Shown in pieces: positions 46,314 to 57,239 of a stretch of 64,000 nucleotides of DNA. The notes below the pieces were generated by a model, which did no database searches, was not told the DNA's origin, and saw only the letters and a list, made by a program, of their open reading frames with translations. Source of the stretch: Adineta ricciae (taxonomy: Eukaryota > Rotifera > Eurotatoria > Adinetida > Adinetidae); contig CAJNOJ010000436.1 of assembly GCA_905250025.1 (NCBI GenBank), positions 1 through 64,000 of the forward strand. Direction: 5' to 3'. Each line of letters starts with the position of its first letter. The first letter of the stretch is position 1. The position numbers were made by a program, and so were the translations under genes.

Positions 46314-46609
46314 GTCTTGCTCCCTATGGTATTTTCAATATCTATATGTGGTGCACATCTGGAATAAGCGTCACAGCAAATCCTAATTCTATACAAGCTG
46401 TTGTCTCACAACTGTCTGGTCTCTTTATGTGGACCAATTATGCGGTATATGTAATTTCTTGTATAGAAATTGTTCATAGTCTTTGCTTTTAAATTTAGGG
46501 TAGTTTCTATGTTTTTCTCATCGCTTCTAGTCGTTTTCGTCGAAGAGTAAAATGTCGGTTCCTTTGTTGGCGAAATAAAAGTAGAATCAAGCCAACTGAT
46601 CAAATGTAA
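46314..46609 (+). pseudogene. Rhodopsin-like receptor, 3' part (copy B2)
   Basis: Begins directly after the N at 46313 in TM6 (LAPYGIFNIYMWCTSG) and matches 29391-29686. The 54-bp intron is present at 46445-46498 with intact GTATAT and TTTAG sites, and exon 2 ends with ATG TAA at 46604-46609, the same length as in copy A. It is the missing C-terminal part of the B1 receptor at 18437-18987, lacking 125 bp between them. Confidence 0.85.
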
Positions 46610-48590
46610 CAATTCTAGACTAAATATTCTCTTACATATATTTGTTGTATCGTATTTCAAATAAAACATCTGATCAGTCATATTCGTGAACGTTTTTCAA
46701 GCATTGAGGCAATGAAAGTGAAACACAATAATTTCTTTTTTTCAAACAGGCCAATGTAACATTCATGATTTCGTCTCATAGACTTGGTCGCAATCAGTCG
46801 CACTCGTCCAAGTAAAAACTTATATAGTCCATTTTTCACCTTTTAACTCTTTCTATCTCTATCCAGTTTCATAAGTCCTAGGACCTAAAACTTGGTTTAC
46901 AACATTTGGGTGTGTGTATGTGTATCTGCCGCAGGCCCTAGGTCAAAGGTTAAGTTATATTGATAACAGCAAAACTTCATAAAACATGGTTTTCGAGGGG
47001 TGTTGCAGGCGGATGTTGACAATAGAGGGGTAGGATAAGGGTCGGGTCAAGGATCAAAGATCAAAAAAAGATATTCTTCATAATTGCCCAAAACATCGAA
47101 AGACATGGATTTCGATGAAAGTTTAGCAAAAACGCCGTATATTTTCCAGATAGCAAACAGAGCTGGGGCATCACGGAGTAAGACTGAGAAAGTCCAGAAA
47201 GCACAGCAGCTTTGCGCTGAATATGCCAAAAACGGTTCGGAAAACCAAGCAACGAGTTGTAAGCCGGACAGACTGCCACACTCAAGGAAACACCGATGGA
47301 CCTAAAGAATGCTCCGAATTTCACAGACACCCAGCGTATCAAGGCACTGACACCAAAATAACCCGCATCTCAGAAAAGACGGCAGAGCTGAGACTAAGTA
47401 CATACCTCATAAAATATTCACAGTCCACGACACAGAAGAAAGCGATGAGTGACGATCTTCAAGACCGCAGCTCATCGATTCCACCAAATAAAATCCCCGA
47501 TTAACTACCTCCAAGCGCGACATTATCGTACCTAGCCATAAGACCCCAAAATACCCTCAACACTCCGAGTCGAAAACCATTCCGCTACACCAAACACAAT
47601 ATACCAACACAATTCCCGAGCATTACTGAATCAGGATTCAAAACACGGATCCGGTTGCAGTATCCCGATAGCGTTTCCGTATTTTATTTACGAGCTTCCA
47701 GATACGGCTCATATCCAATGTTTTCCGGTCCAGTGGAGAGTAGCCGAAGTCCGGCGTCTCAAACCTTGCACGTATTACAAATGTGATATTTGGATTATCT
47801 ATCAAAGCATATTAGTCGATCTGTATTTTTCTAAATATATTTAAACTAGAATAAGATGATTTCTTCATGTTTGAGGAATTTTCGGTACTTTTTAAGAAGT
47901 TCACTGATTTCAGCATAGGTCCACAGGAAATTCAAGTTATCCTGGTGTACATTTTCACACTTTATTCACTTCTTCAGCTCGATCAACTTCCTTTATTCCA
48001 TTAACTCCTATTATTCTCTTAAGTAGCTGTGATTTCTTTAGGTTTGATGAGTTGCTTACGTTTACTGGCTATTTTCGCTAATCATGCTGTGTCATTTGTC
48101 CTGGCTTTTTTGCTACTACAAGAGAAATCGTAAAAAATCATCGAGCTAAGAAAGGACAAAGAAGAACAAAGAAAAATATATCAACATATAGTACATGTAG
48201 AGGATATATCTTATATTTCTACACCTTGTCCGTGTTTTGGGGTTCGATTGGTGTATGGACGATATAGTATTAATCACCAAAGTATTCGAAATAAGTATTA
48301 GGATAGGAGCAGGAGTTGGATATTATTTTGTATACGAGCATTTTATGACTGTAGGTGAATAGGTGAGAAGTATCAACTATGATCTTCATAGCGAACACAA
48401 ATTACTCTCTATGTTGCATCTTTTTTTATTCTTGCTAGTCATGAATTTTTATTTAGTCATCATTCTGCATTATTCCCTCCGCTGAAAGGAGAATGTACAC
48501 AGAATTTGAGCTAAAATTCGTTCGTCTATTCATGCACTCTACATTGACGAAATAACAACCTATACTACTGACTAAGAAAGCTTAACTAAC

Positions 48591-49148
48591 GAGAGAACCG
48601 CCCCGCAAGGTGATTAATGTTTTTTTTTGGAGTTAATGCTTTATTTGTAATTAAACAACCAGTTTACAGGAAAGGAATAAAGAAAAAAAACACAGAACGA
48701 AAGGAGAGAGAAGAAAACATACAACGGATTTTTGACTGGTTATAAAGCTGGCAGAAAAAAGAAGAGACGCATGATTTATGTTTTATGTCTCTTAACGGAT
48801 TTAGATCTCATCTTTTGGTGGTAGATAGTCCTCGATGAGGTATGAAAAACTTCAAGAGGATTCGTGCCCATGAGACTTTTATCTAGAGTTATACATTTTT
48901 TACTGAAATTTTCAGAGCATTGTTCTTATGTCTAGACCTATCTGTACCCAAAGATTCAGTTCTAAATACTGGTATTTGATCTGTTGGTAGATGCCTAGCT
49001 ATATGCAAAAATTTCAGTAAAACATCTATAACTCTAGATGGAAGGCCCATGAGCACGAATCCTCTTGAGGCTTTTCATACCTCATCGAGGACTATCTACC
49101 ACCAATAGATGGAACCTAAACCCGTTAGTCATCTCGGGCGGTTCTCTT
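48591..49148. repeat. Foldback element, copy B2
   Basis: Orthologous to the element at 31579-32116 and at the same place relative to the flanking genes, so insertion predates the A/B split. The terminal 'acgagagaaccgcc' pairs with 'ggcggttctcttgt'. It has extra A-rich sequence (about 48680-48710) within the left-arm interruption. Confidence 0.75.
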
Positions 49149-49377
49149 GTAAGTGTAAAACGAACGTGTCAGATGCAGATGTTTTGTTGTGCGAAAAGCA
49201 TGTCTTGTTGATATATGTTAGTGTTAAAAGGGATGAACAGCTACGTTTATACACATATTACAATTGTAGGCAAGATCGACATAGACGTCAAAAACAAACT
49301 TTCTATTTTAATTTATCAACTAGCCCGTTTTCAAAATCGATCAACAGAAAGGTTTCAAGAAAGAAAATGATTGTCAT

Positions 49378-50463
49378 TCAGTTGAAGTTGAAACAACGAT
49401 GTTGAAGGCGGTGAAACATTGCACAGCAGAGCGTACCGGTCAATGTGTAGATATAGGAAGACGTTGAATGAGTAAAATGTACCAAGAGAACAATCAGGGA
49501 ATATATCAAATTTTCGATAGTCACACGATATTGACTTTTCGATACATTAACCGTTACACTAACGTATGAACGGTAGAGTCCAAATGGCAAATCCAATACC
49601 AAAACGCACGATACTTAAAACAATCAATCCATATTATTTTTATTTCCAGTTCTGTGAAATGTCTTCACTAACCTGAATAAATAACATTCGCGTGAGATTA
49701 CGACCGTTTTTCCGTGCTAAAACTAATTGTTGTGTTGTTCGAACAGCGTGTTGAAACGAATTTATTGTTGAATGAATGATTCTAGAGCGTGTATTGCGAA
49801 TAATTAGTATTTCAAAGATGGTGACAACGATACTTGGGAAAACGATATCTACGCCCAAGTATACCCAATCATTAATAATTCAACAGGAAAAATCTGGGCC
49901 ATAGCAAGAAACAGGGACATTGGGAATTTTTGCTTCCACACAATGGAATACCCCAGTGAAGGCAAATGTAAAGAAAATGAAAATACTCAGGACAACGCAT
50001 TTTGCTAGTCGATGTGTACTCAGCTGACGATAAGCAACTGATTGATGACTACACAAAAATCGATCAATATTTGCTGCAACAAGAATCCAAATAGCTGATG
50101 ACCAACTAGTGTTCAGTAAATACCAACGCGTTTTGCAAAGAGGCTAATTTTCATTGGGCCAATTGATGTGGTAACTACAATTTAGGTCTATCATCATACT
50201 GACATTCTCCAATTGGTTTTCTTTTATACTTGCCCTTGAAGGACTTGTGTTAATAATCCTAACCAGATAAATACGGTAGCTGATAGTGCAGACCAACAAA
50301 GGTAGATTGTACATGGACTCTTTTTGAGAGGACAATCTCTTAAAATACAAATGTTCAATACATTACTGACTGTGCCAAAAAGAATTAAAACGGTAGGTCC
50401 ATTTCGATTGATTTGCACTGTGATGTAGTTTATGGATGACACCAGATCACTACTATTTGACAT
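49378..50463 (-). pseudogene. Rhodopsin-like receptor pseudogene (copy B2)
   Basis: Same blocks and same internal lesions as 32343-33429 (frame change and TGA before the IINDWVY segment). The last intron here has an intact donor (CAG/GTTAGT at 49672) but its acceptor has changed from TTTTAG to TTTTAA (49615), so the lesion differs from copy A. TM1 reads NGPTVLILFGTVSNVLNICI. Confidence 0.75.
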
Positions 50464-51376
50464 TTTTCTGCTTTTGCTTCGAGTAACTTACAAGCAATAA
50501 AATACGATTCGACCTGGAAATGTGTCTCCTCTTTTGCCTTTCGACCGTTCATAAAGTACTTTTATCATTGAGTGTGTCCGCGAAGGAAAATATAAGGAAA
50601 GCTGCAGACGTCACAGTATGATAGGATTAAAAAATTGATGAGAACGAACACATGGATCATTAGAAGAAAAGAAGTATCGCATGCCGAAAGAAAAAACTTA
50701 TCTTAGTGATGATGTAACGAATTTTTCCCTGACGTGAGTTGTTAAAATTTTGCAGAACGATGACATAATATGGTAGATACGAACGTCGGACATCATTCGA
50801 ATAGATCAATAGACGCCTGCTGTGTATTAGGAAAAATGAGGACGACAGTTGTATTATTTTCAGATTATGCGACGCAAATCATGTTATAAATATAGAGAGT
50901 TCGATTTCGCATAGGTACTGCTACATGTGTTTATCCAAGCGGCACTCATGCCAAAATTGCCTGGTTGAAACTGAATGACTTGACATTAGTTTATGAGAAA
51001 GGTCATGTCATTGAAAAAAGTGTCTTAGAATCGCCTGAGCTACTTCACACTATTATTGTTTGTTTTCATGAATTTCATTACAGTAACAAATTAAGTAGTA
51101 TACTTGGTCAGAGACGGACAAACGGCATATTTACTAAATTTCGGACTGTGAACAATAGATATTTGAGCAATTTAATTTTTGAAAGCTAGTCTCATTTCCC
51201 AATTTCCCTTGGTCGTTCAACTTATCATAAATCAATTCTCTTTTAATCAGGAATTTTTAATTCGAAAAACAGCGGCATGGATATTCATATACATTGCATA
51301 ATGCATGGAATTTGCGTAGAAGTGTGGGCTGCTTTCTCATTTTCTGATTAGTTTGGTTAAAGTTTTCAAATATTCA

Positions 51377-51540
51377 CTATGAAAATCTCATGAAAACAAA
51401 TAATGATAAAATATATAATACCAAAGATGTTTTTATATGATTCGACTGATTTCCAAATAATTCATGGACACCTTCCCGTTCAATTTGGTCAAATATTTCA
51501 CAGTTTCCAGCCCACAAAACTGGCGCGAATTCTTGGAAAG
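51377..51540 (-). pseudogene. Carboxylesterase, C-terminal fragment (copy B2)
   Basis: Equivalent to 34343-34506, encoding the last 54 codons including the hydrophobic tail. The frame is cut at the N at 51541, beyond which mariner-type terminal repeat begins. The catalytic part is not in this window. Confidence 0.85.
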
Positions 51541-51802
51541 NTGAAACACGCTCTATCTTTTGGTAAAAAAAGAAATTTCTTTACGTCTCTGCCTAAGAAA
51601 ATAACATACCTCCCTCACTACTTTTGGATTGCCCTAAGTAACTAGCGACTTTGCTCTTGTAAAATATTTCCGAGAAAGCAGAAATCAATTCGACGAAATG
51701 TAGTTATACAAATCATTTATACAAACCAAGTAGAGAACCGTTGTAAAAATGGTATTCTTAAAGGATGCTAAAGTATGATTGAAACGAGATCAGTTAGGTT
51801 AT

Positions 51803-51895
51803 TAGCGGCGACGTCAGGGGGTGGGGCTGAGCACCCTCAGAATTTTTTGGAGGGGGCTTCGCCTCCTTTAAATGAAAATCCTGGCACCGCCTCTA
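51803..51895. mobile_element. Miniature hAT-type element (93 bp)
   Basis: Ends TAGCGGCGACGTCAGG and, in reverse, TAGAGGCGGTGCCAGG are imperfect inverted repeats. They are bordered by TAGGTTAT (51795-51802) and TAGGCTAT (51896-51903), a 7-of-8 match expected for an aged 8-bp hAT duplication. The interior is GC-rich with 'ggagggggcttcgcctcc'. It has no coding capacity. Confidence 0.65.
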
Positions 51896-52183
51896 TAGGC
51901 TATCCGATCGAGTTCGCGATTGGTAATGAAATCTAAGTAAAAGTCTGGTCTTGAGAAGAGGCTTATAAGAAATGTTGTTTTTCGGCAGATTCGCATATAG
52001 CCGGACGATTGTTGTTTATCATACCTATACAATGCACATAATCAATTATTGAATAGATAAATAGCAATTTGAAAACTAGCTAAGATAGCAAGTATGAGCT
52101 TTATTTGCACAGGTCGTTTTCTAAAAACACAGAATGCAAAACAAATTCAATAGTTCCAATGATTCATAGTGAGAGAATTCGTG

Positions 52184-52435
52184 ATGTATGGCAAAAGAAA
52201 AATTATTGTTATGTTTATGAAACTATTTGTGATTGATAATAGTTCCAGGAAAAGTGTTGAAACGTTCTGCTTTTCTTATGATTACACCAACCATCAATAC
52301 TATCTGAATCTTTTGTCATGTGCGGAAATGTTGCAAAGAATTTTAAATCGGATAGTGATACATTTAGATGAGCAAAGACGTTTTGTAAAGAAACGACGAA
52401 CAAGTCGTGAAACTGTGCATGACGAAGTATTGTAA
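52184..52435 (+). CDS. Short open frame, possibly an exon
   Basis: Starts at ATG (MYGKRKIIVMFMKLFVIDNS) and contains RKSVETFCFSYDYTNHQYYL and MLQRILNRIVIHLDEQ, ending in a basic stretch. Composition looks coding, and VETFCFSYDY is loosely like the core of HORMA domains, but I would not assign it on this alone. A GTATTG donor overlaps the stop, so further exons are possible though none was found. Confidence 0.25.
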   Translation: MYGKRKIIVMFMKLFVIDNSSRKSVETFCFSYDYTNHQYYLNLLSCAEMLQRILNRIVIHLDEQRRFVKKRRTSRETVHDEVL

Positions 52436-52499
52436 GCTTTTCCGTGTAGCAATTATGACGAGAATGAAAAGTGATTGAACACATAATTGAGTGTATCGT

Positions 52500-53275
52500 T
52501 AATGTCGATGGCTGTTACAATAAAAGATGTTTTAGAAGTTTGTATATATATTTTGTTTCGACTAGAATTGTGTTAACATGATTGTCAGGTGCTAAACAAT
52601 AGTCGGAGTGTTGATGTTCACATGATCATGAGAAAAGGTTAGGAAAAACATATGGCAATCAGTTCTGGACACAAATGTGATCCTGGAGAGAAGTAAAAAA
52701 GGCGATAATTCTATGGAATAAATTAATCAAAAAGAAATAATCCCGGTGTAATTGATAAGGTTAGGTAACTTACACATGGGTAAGATTTCCGTATTTGTGC
52801 GATTAACAGTGAAAGATGTTTCGAAACAGTTTAGTTGACATTAGATATTCGTTCTTCATTAGCTTGTCGCGATTAACACAGACGCTTTGATTCTATATTC
52901 CACATGCTGTGGACATTTATATTTGTACGAGAAAATCCGGCAGACTTGTTCGGGTTTATGGAACGTGAAGTATTAATCATTCATTCTTTAGATGAAGTGA
53001 ATATGTGTACTTATATGGATGCCGTCTTCAATTGAATGAAGTATGAATTGCACTGACAAAAGGAAGACGTGCTGGATAATAAAGAATATATATTATAAGA
53101 AACAGACTGGATATTCTATATCAAGTTTATTTGTGAGTATTCTGACTAAAGAGCTCAATAACGAAATGTCTGAATTTAGGGAGATTATTTCGTTGATATC
53201 AACATAGGTGAAAACACAATTAGTTTAATCTGGGAAAGGTGTCTAAGTGATAGTTTCTTGGAACACTTCCAAGAG
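52500..53275. other. Intergenic, nothing recognised
   Basis: AT-rich without coding frames, repeats or RNA genes that I can support. Confidence 0.35.
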
Positions 53276-53280
53276 ATTTT

Positions 53281-53550
53281 TTATTGCTCATGAGCGTGTT
53301 TGATTTCGATGCTTATAATGTTTTTCGTTCGTGCATTGAAATTTACACAGATCGGATTCGAAGTTAAGACAATAATAACTTCTTCGTGTTTGACTAAATC
53401 TCGTTCGGAGAGGTCTGAACGATTCGACTGTTGCAATAAACGTTTGACTTTGTTTGGTTCACCGACAAGATCGAAGCATTCTTTACTTTCAGTCCAAACG
53501 GTGATGTTGATTTTCTTGTGATTGTTGGTGGACGGACAATTCGTCGCCAA
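53281..53550 (-). CDS. Short hypothetical coding segment
   Basis: The frame carries INITVWTESKECFDLVGEPN and KVKRLLQQSNRSDLSERDLV, ending in IEIKHAHEQ. Mixed polar composition and regular hydrophobic spacing look like real protein, but the first codon is not ATG, so it may be an exon of a larger gene. Family unknown. It lies 130 bp downstream of the FLYWCH-like frame on the same strand. Confidence 0.3.
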   Translation of the reverse strand: MATNCPSTNNHKKINITVWTESKECFDLVGEPNKVKRLLQQSNRSDLSERDLVKHEEVIIVLTSNPICVNFNARTKNIISIEIKHAHEQ

Positions 53551-53678
53551 TATAATTAATTAGAGGATGTTAATCATGTATGTAAGACAGATGAGTTTCT
53601 ATACAAAGTCGTCTCGTAATTGATTGTGATTAGTTTTATTGAAAGAAAAGACGACACACAAGAAATATGCAAAAATAT

Positions 53679-53915
53679 CTACAACGACTCATTTGCAGCT
53701 AGACCTGCCAAGTATTCACCTAGATCGACGTTGTTGTAATCACTAACTAATCGCGTAACTTTTTCGCCGAGTTTGCGATAAACTACTTTTTTCGGTTTTG
53801 GTTCGTGGCCTTGTCGAATTTGGGTAACATCGAACTCGAATTTCGATTGTTCAGTACGGATTTTGTCGTCTTTGGTTTTTTCGACGGTATAAAGGTAACC
53901 TTTGTAGCCTAGCAT
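53679..53915 (-). CDS. Small protein, FLYWCH-like N-terminus (78 aa)
   Basis: Begins with ATG and MLGYKGYLYTVEKTKDDKIR, which resembles the first strand of FLYWCH zinc fingers as seen in many bdelloid proteins. The rest (KFEFDVTQIRQGHEPKPKKV and VTRLVSDYNNVDLGEYLAGL) lacks the Cys/His ligands, so only a FLYWCH-like start is visible. It may be a fragment joined to unrelated sequence. Confidence 0.35.
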   Translation of the reverse strand: MLGYKGYLYTVEKTKDDKIRTEQSKFEFDVTQIRQGHEPKPKKVVYRKLGEKVTRLVSDYNNVDLGEYLAGLAANESL

Positions 53916-54209
53916 TGGTTTCTTTTTTTACTCATTGTTTTTGTGTAGTCAATTATGTAGATAAGGTTTATTTTATGAATTTGTTCTGTTTTTAAGATCA
54001 TTTTATACTTTATTTTTTTGGATTAATTGCTTTTTCTTGATCTTTTCGAAATATTTTTAGAGAATTGGTTTTTGCCATCAACAGATAACACAGTGATTTA
54101 GCTCGCAATACTTTATTCATTAATAAAAGTACAAATTCAGTCAATTCAATTAAGAAAAACACAAGTTCATGTATAGTAATTACATGGCGACGAATTGTCC
54201 TAGTGCCGC

Positions 54210-54770
54210 TCATTGTTTCACGAACGTTTGAGATAGAAAAGTGAATATTTGACAGGAAAGCACAATTGGTTCTACTTTGTGCGTGAGAATTCATTACGAG
54301 AGTTAGGAGAAGTTTCAGATAAAGTTATAAACGTTTAACATCGAATTCGAACGTTTGAGACTAGTTTCAGAAAACGAAGGAAGTAGTGATAATTTATATT
54401 CATTACAAACATTTGTAATAGATAAAGGTAGATTTACTAAGGTTTGAGATAGAATTGAAACGTGTTTGACAAATGAGTACAATAAACGAGAACATCAATT
54501 GTTATGTCCATTACGAACGTTAGGTAGATATACGTTCGATCGCACGAACTTTTGATGTGCAAATCAAACCTTTGAAAAAGAAATAGAAGTTTTACTAAGA
54601 TAAAACCATCACAAATGCTATTAAACAATTTTATAGACTTTTCCGATAGTTTAATGTGCAAACAGAACTTTTGACAATGATCTCACACCAAGAAATACTT
54701 GACAGTTGCATATATTCACGAACGTTAATATTGATTTATATGAGTTCTACGAGCGTTTGATATATAAACT
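54210..54770. repeat. Dispersed degenerate 'acgaacgtttgagat' word array
   Basis: Variants of 'attacgaacgtttgagatag' occur near 54220, 54330, 54350, 54400, 54440, 54510, 54540, 54705 and 54750 at irregular spacing of 20-150 bp, mostly in one orientation. This is not a simple tandem array; it resembles an eroded satellite or a cluster of binding sites. No gene overlaps it convincingly. Confidence 0.45.
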
Positions 54771-55099
54771 AAATCTTAGAGAAGACAATGAGAAAATTTT
54801 CAGGATTTTTATTTTTCATTGTGATCATTATTCAATTATATTTAACCATATAACTTACATTGAGAATGAGAGATTGATGCAAGAAAAGACTTCGAAATTT
54901 TGTAAATAAAAAGAAAATTTGTAAAAACATATTGTTTCCGGTGATAAAGACTACGGAAGTAAATCTTGTAATCCTTTCGTTACACCTATGTCCTCTTAAT
55001 TGAAGCATTTTTGTAAGAACGAAGCAGACAGAAAAGAAGAATAAGAAAAAAAAGCAAAATAGAAAGTGATAAGGGAAAGAAAAAGATAAAAAAGACTGC

Positions 55100-56130
55100 A
55101 GCAACTAAGTTGTACTCTTCTATTTTTTTCTCCTGTGTATTTCTTTTGTCTAATAAATGAAGCTGGGCGATTTTATCTTTATTTGAAAGTTGTTATTTAC
55201 TTTCATTCTAACATTTTTCTTTTCTTGGTTACTGGGAATTAATGAATGCGTGAGTAGCAACAAATAACGGACTTTGATTAATTAATTTAAAGTGTCAAAA
55301 TCCATGTTTTTTTAAACTTTTTTTAGGTTGAGAAGTATTTTAGATTGTCGTGCATGTTTGCGAATAGTTAAGCTGATTACCAGGAATGAATAATGCATTT
55401 GTTGTGAGAAATCAAAGCCAATTTATGTTTCTGTTGACGCTAAACCGAAACTATAAGATTCCGGTAAAAATTTTCACTTGAAGTAAACTGAATTGAGTCA
55501 AAACTTCTAAGAGTTTAACAAATGTATTAGAATATTACTTTTTAATAGAAGTGGTTCGCCTTGATCTCGAATCGAACTGATGTCATTTTTCAAAAAGGAC
55601 GGGGGCGGATAAGATCACGAATCAGCCCATTTGTATTTTGCCTACTAGCCCCTTATGAATTTTATACCTTCAGAAAGAGCTCGTTAAGACGAGCATTTTG
55701 ATATGAAATTGTTGGGGTTTCGAGCAATTTTTCGTTACAAAAGGCTACCGGCAAAAGACATCACTTTTCGACAATTTACTGAAATTTACCTTTTCTTGCA
55801 AGCTCTATTTCATAGACAAAGCGCAAGGTTAAACAATGATTAGTTAGTAACTTCGATAGCTCTTGATCAGTGCTCTAATTCTATGTATAAATCATTAGTT
55901 CAACATTTATTTTCATAGAAGAAAAATTCGATACAATGAGCATCACTACAAAGATATTCGAAAAGAAAAATTGAAAAGTACCAAAATTCTCATTCAACAC
56001 GTTCGATAGCCCGTGAAAAAAAACTACTTTTTCCTTGTGTTTCTTTTGGTAAAAAATATGGACACATAGAATTTTTTACGCAGAATTTTCTGAGTATCAC
56101 CATTTTGCCACCCTTTCCGCTCTTTTACTG
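55100..56130. other. Intergenic, nothing recognised
   Basis: AT-rich DNA without coding frames over 70 codons and without clear repeats. Confidence 0.35.
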
Positions 56131-56139
56131 CTTATCTCA

Positions 56140-56365
56140 GGAGAGAACTTTTCCAACTGGCTAACTGGTATTTTAATAAAACATGATGGACCTAGGGGGT
56201 ATTGACCATATTGATCTCGAATATGGATACGAGAAATTCCCATATACTCTTAGAGGAAGAATTTCTAAAAAACCATGCTTCTGAAGAACTAATTCTTTCC
56301 CCAAGTATTGCCTTTTACTAGCTCACATTGTAGAACACATCGAGTTGTGTATAAAATAATGACGG
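56140..56365 (+). repeat. Interspersed repeat, copy 1
   Basis: Aligns with the reverse complement of 60415-60610: shared words include 'acttttccaactgg', 'ttttaataaa.cat..tggacct', 'ttctaaaaaa', 'gagaac/gaagaac' and 'agctcacatt.tagaacacatc.agttgtgtataaa'. The two copies are strongly diverged, so the family is old. No coding capacity is evident. Confidence 0.6.
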
Positions 56366-57239
56366 TTTATATTTCGGATCGACCTTTTATACGAGATGTA
56401 TTCATTGTAATTGATATCAACAATAGATACCATGATATTTTGACATAAAAATGAATAAGTTCATGTTATTTTGCTATAGTACATACACTGGAGAAGTAAA
56501 ATAACGCTCGTCGAGACTGACTCGCTTGACCCTCGACTGAAATAGTAACTCATCGTATAATAGTTTGCATCCAGATTTCATACCAAAAAAGCTAAAATAT
56601 CTAATTAGGTTTAGCTTCTCGAGAACTATCCTCCTTTGTCAAAAATTTTATCAACTAATTTCAGGATCATTATCCTTTTTTTTATTTACCGTGCATTTCT
56701 AAATCAAGGTCACCGCGAAAACGAAATGATAATTCGCTAAGAGAGTGGGTAATCTGAACTTTGCACCTATGAACGTGTTTTAGTCTTTAACAAAATGATC
56801 AATACTGCGAAAGAAGATAGGGTTGTCTATAGATTTGAAAATCAAACTGGCTTGGTATTTCTCATTTGTACAATATAATATGTTACCGGGAGCAGCTCGT
56901 CGCTCCGCAGTCCTCGCAAATTCCGATTTTAATAATTTTATTTTATTCATGACGAAGTTAAATTTCACAGTCTTTTGTGGAATAATCAATAAGCACAGGA
57001 GTGACGGTCATCCTTTCGTTTCGCTGGCCTATTTCTGAAAGAGCTGTAGCAGTTCTTGAAACAACTCTCAAACTACACCCGGTCTCAATAGGAACCTGGA
57101 TCAAGGGAAACGTTTTGCATAAAACTTCTTGTATATGTTTTTCGTCTCTTCATCACTTCGAAATATCTTTAAATCATTTTTTGAAAGGGAAAAGTAAGAA
57201 AAAGCACTGTTGGTAAAGCTTCACAGATTTAATCGCTTG

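Larger units (their letters stand above)
46314..51540. repeat. Copy B2 of duplicated locus (3' part)
   Basis: Matches 29391-34506 through the receptor end, the non-coding block, the foldback element, the receptor pseudogene and the first bases of the carboxylesterase 3' end. It is bounded on both sides by single Ns and is longer than its A counterpart by about 110 bp because of small insertions. Confidence 0.9.
46136..51638. mobile_element. Inverted mariner-type terminal repeats enclosing copy B2
   Basis: 46136-46232 is the reverse complement of 51542-51638 over 97 bp with essentially no mismatch. Each end begins CTTAGGGCAATCCAAAAGTA, a Tc1/mariner-type terminus, and each is bordered by TA (46134-46135 and 51639-51640), the target duplication of this superfamily. 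Between the ends lie 80 bp of element-like sequence (46233-46312), an N, copy B2, another N, then the right end. No transposase of this family is visible. Either copy B2 was placed inside a broken transposon by scaffolding, or the element really encloses it. Confidence 0.6.
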
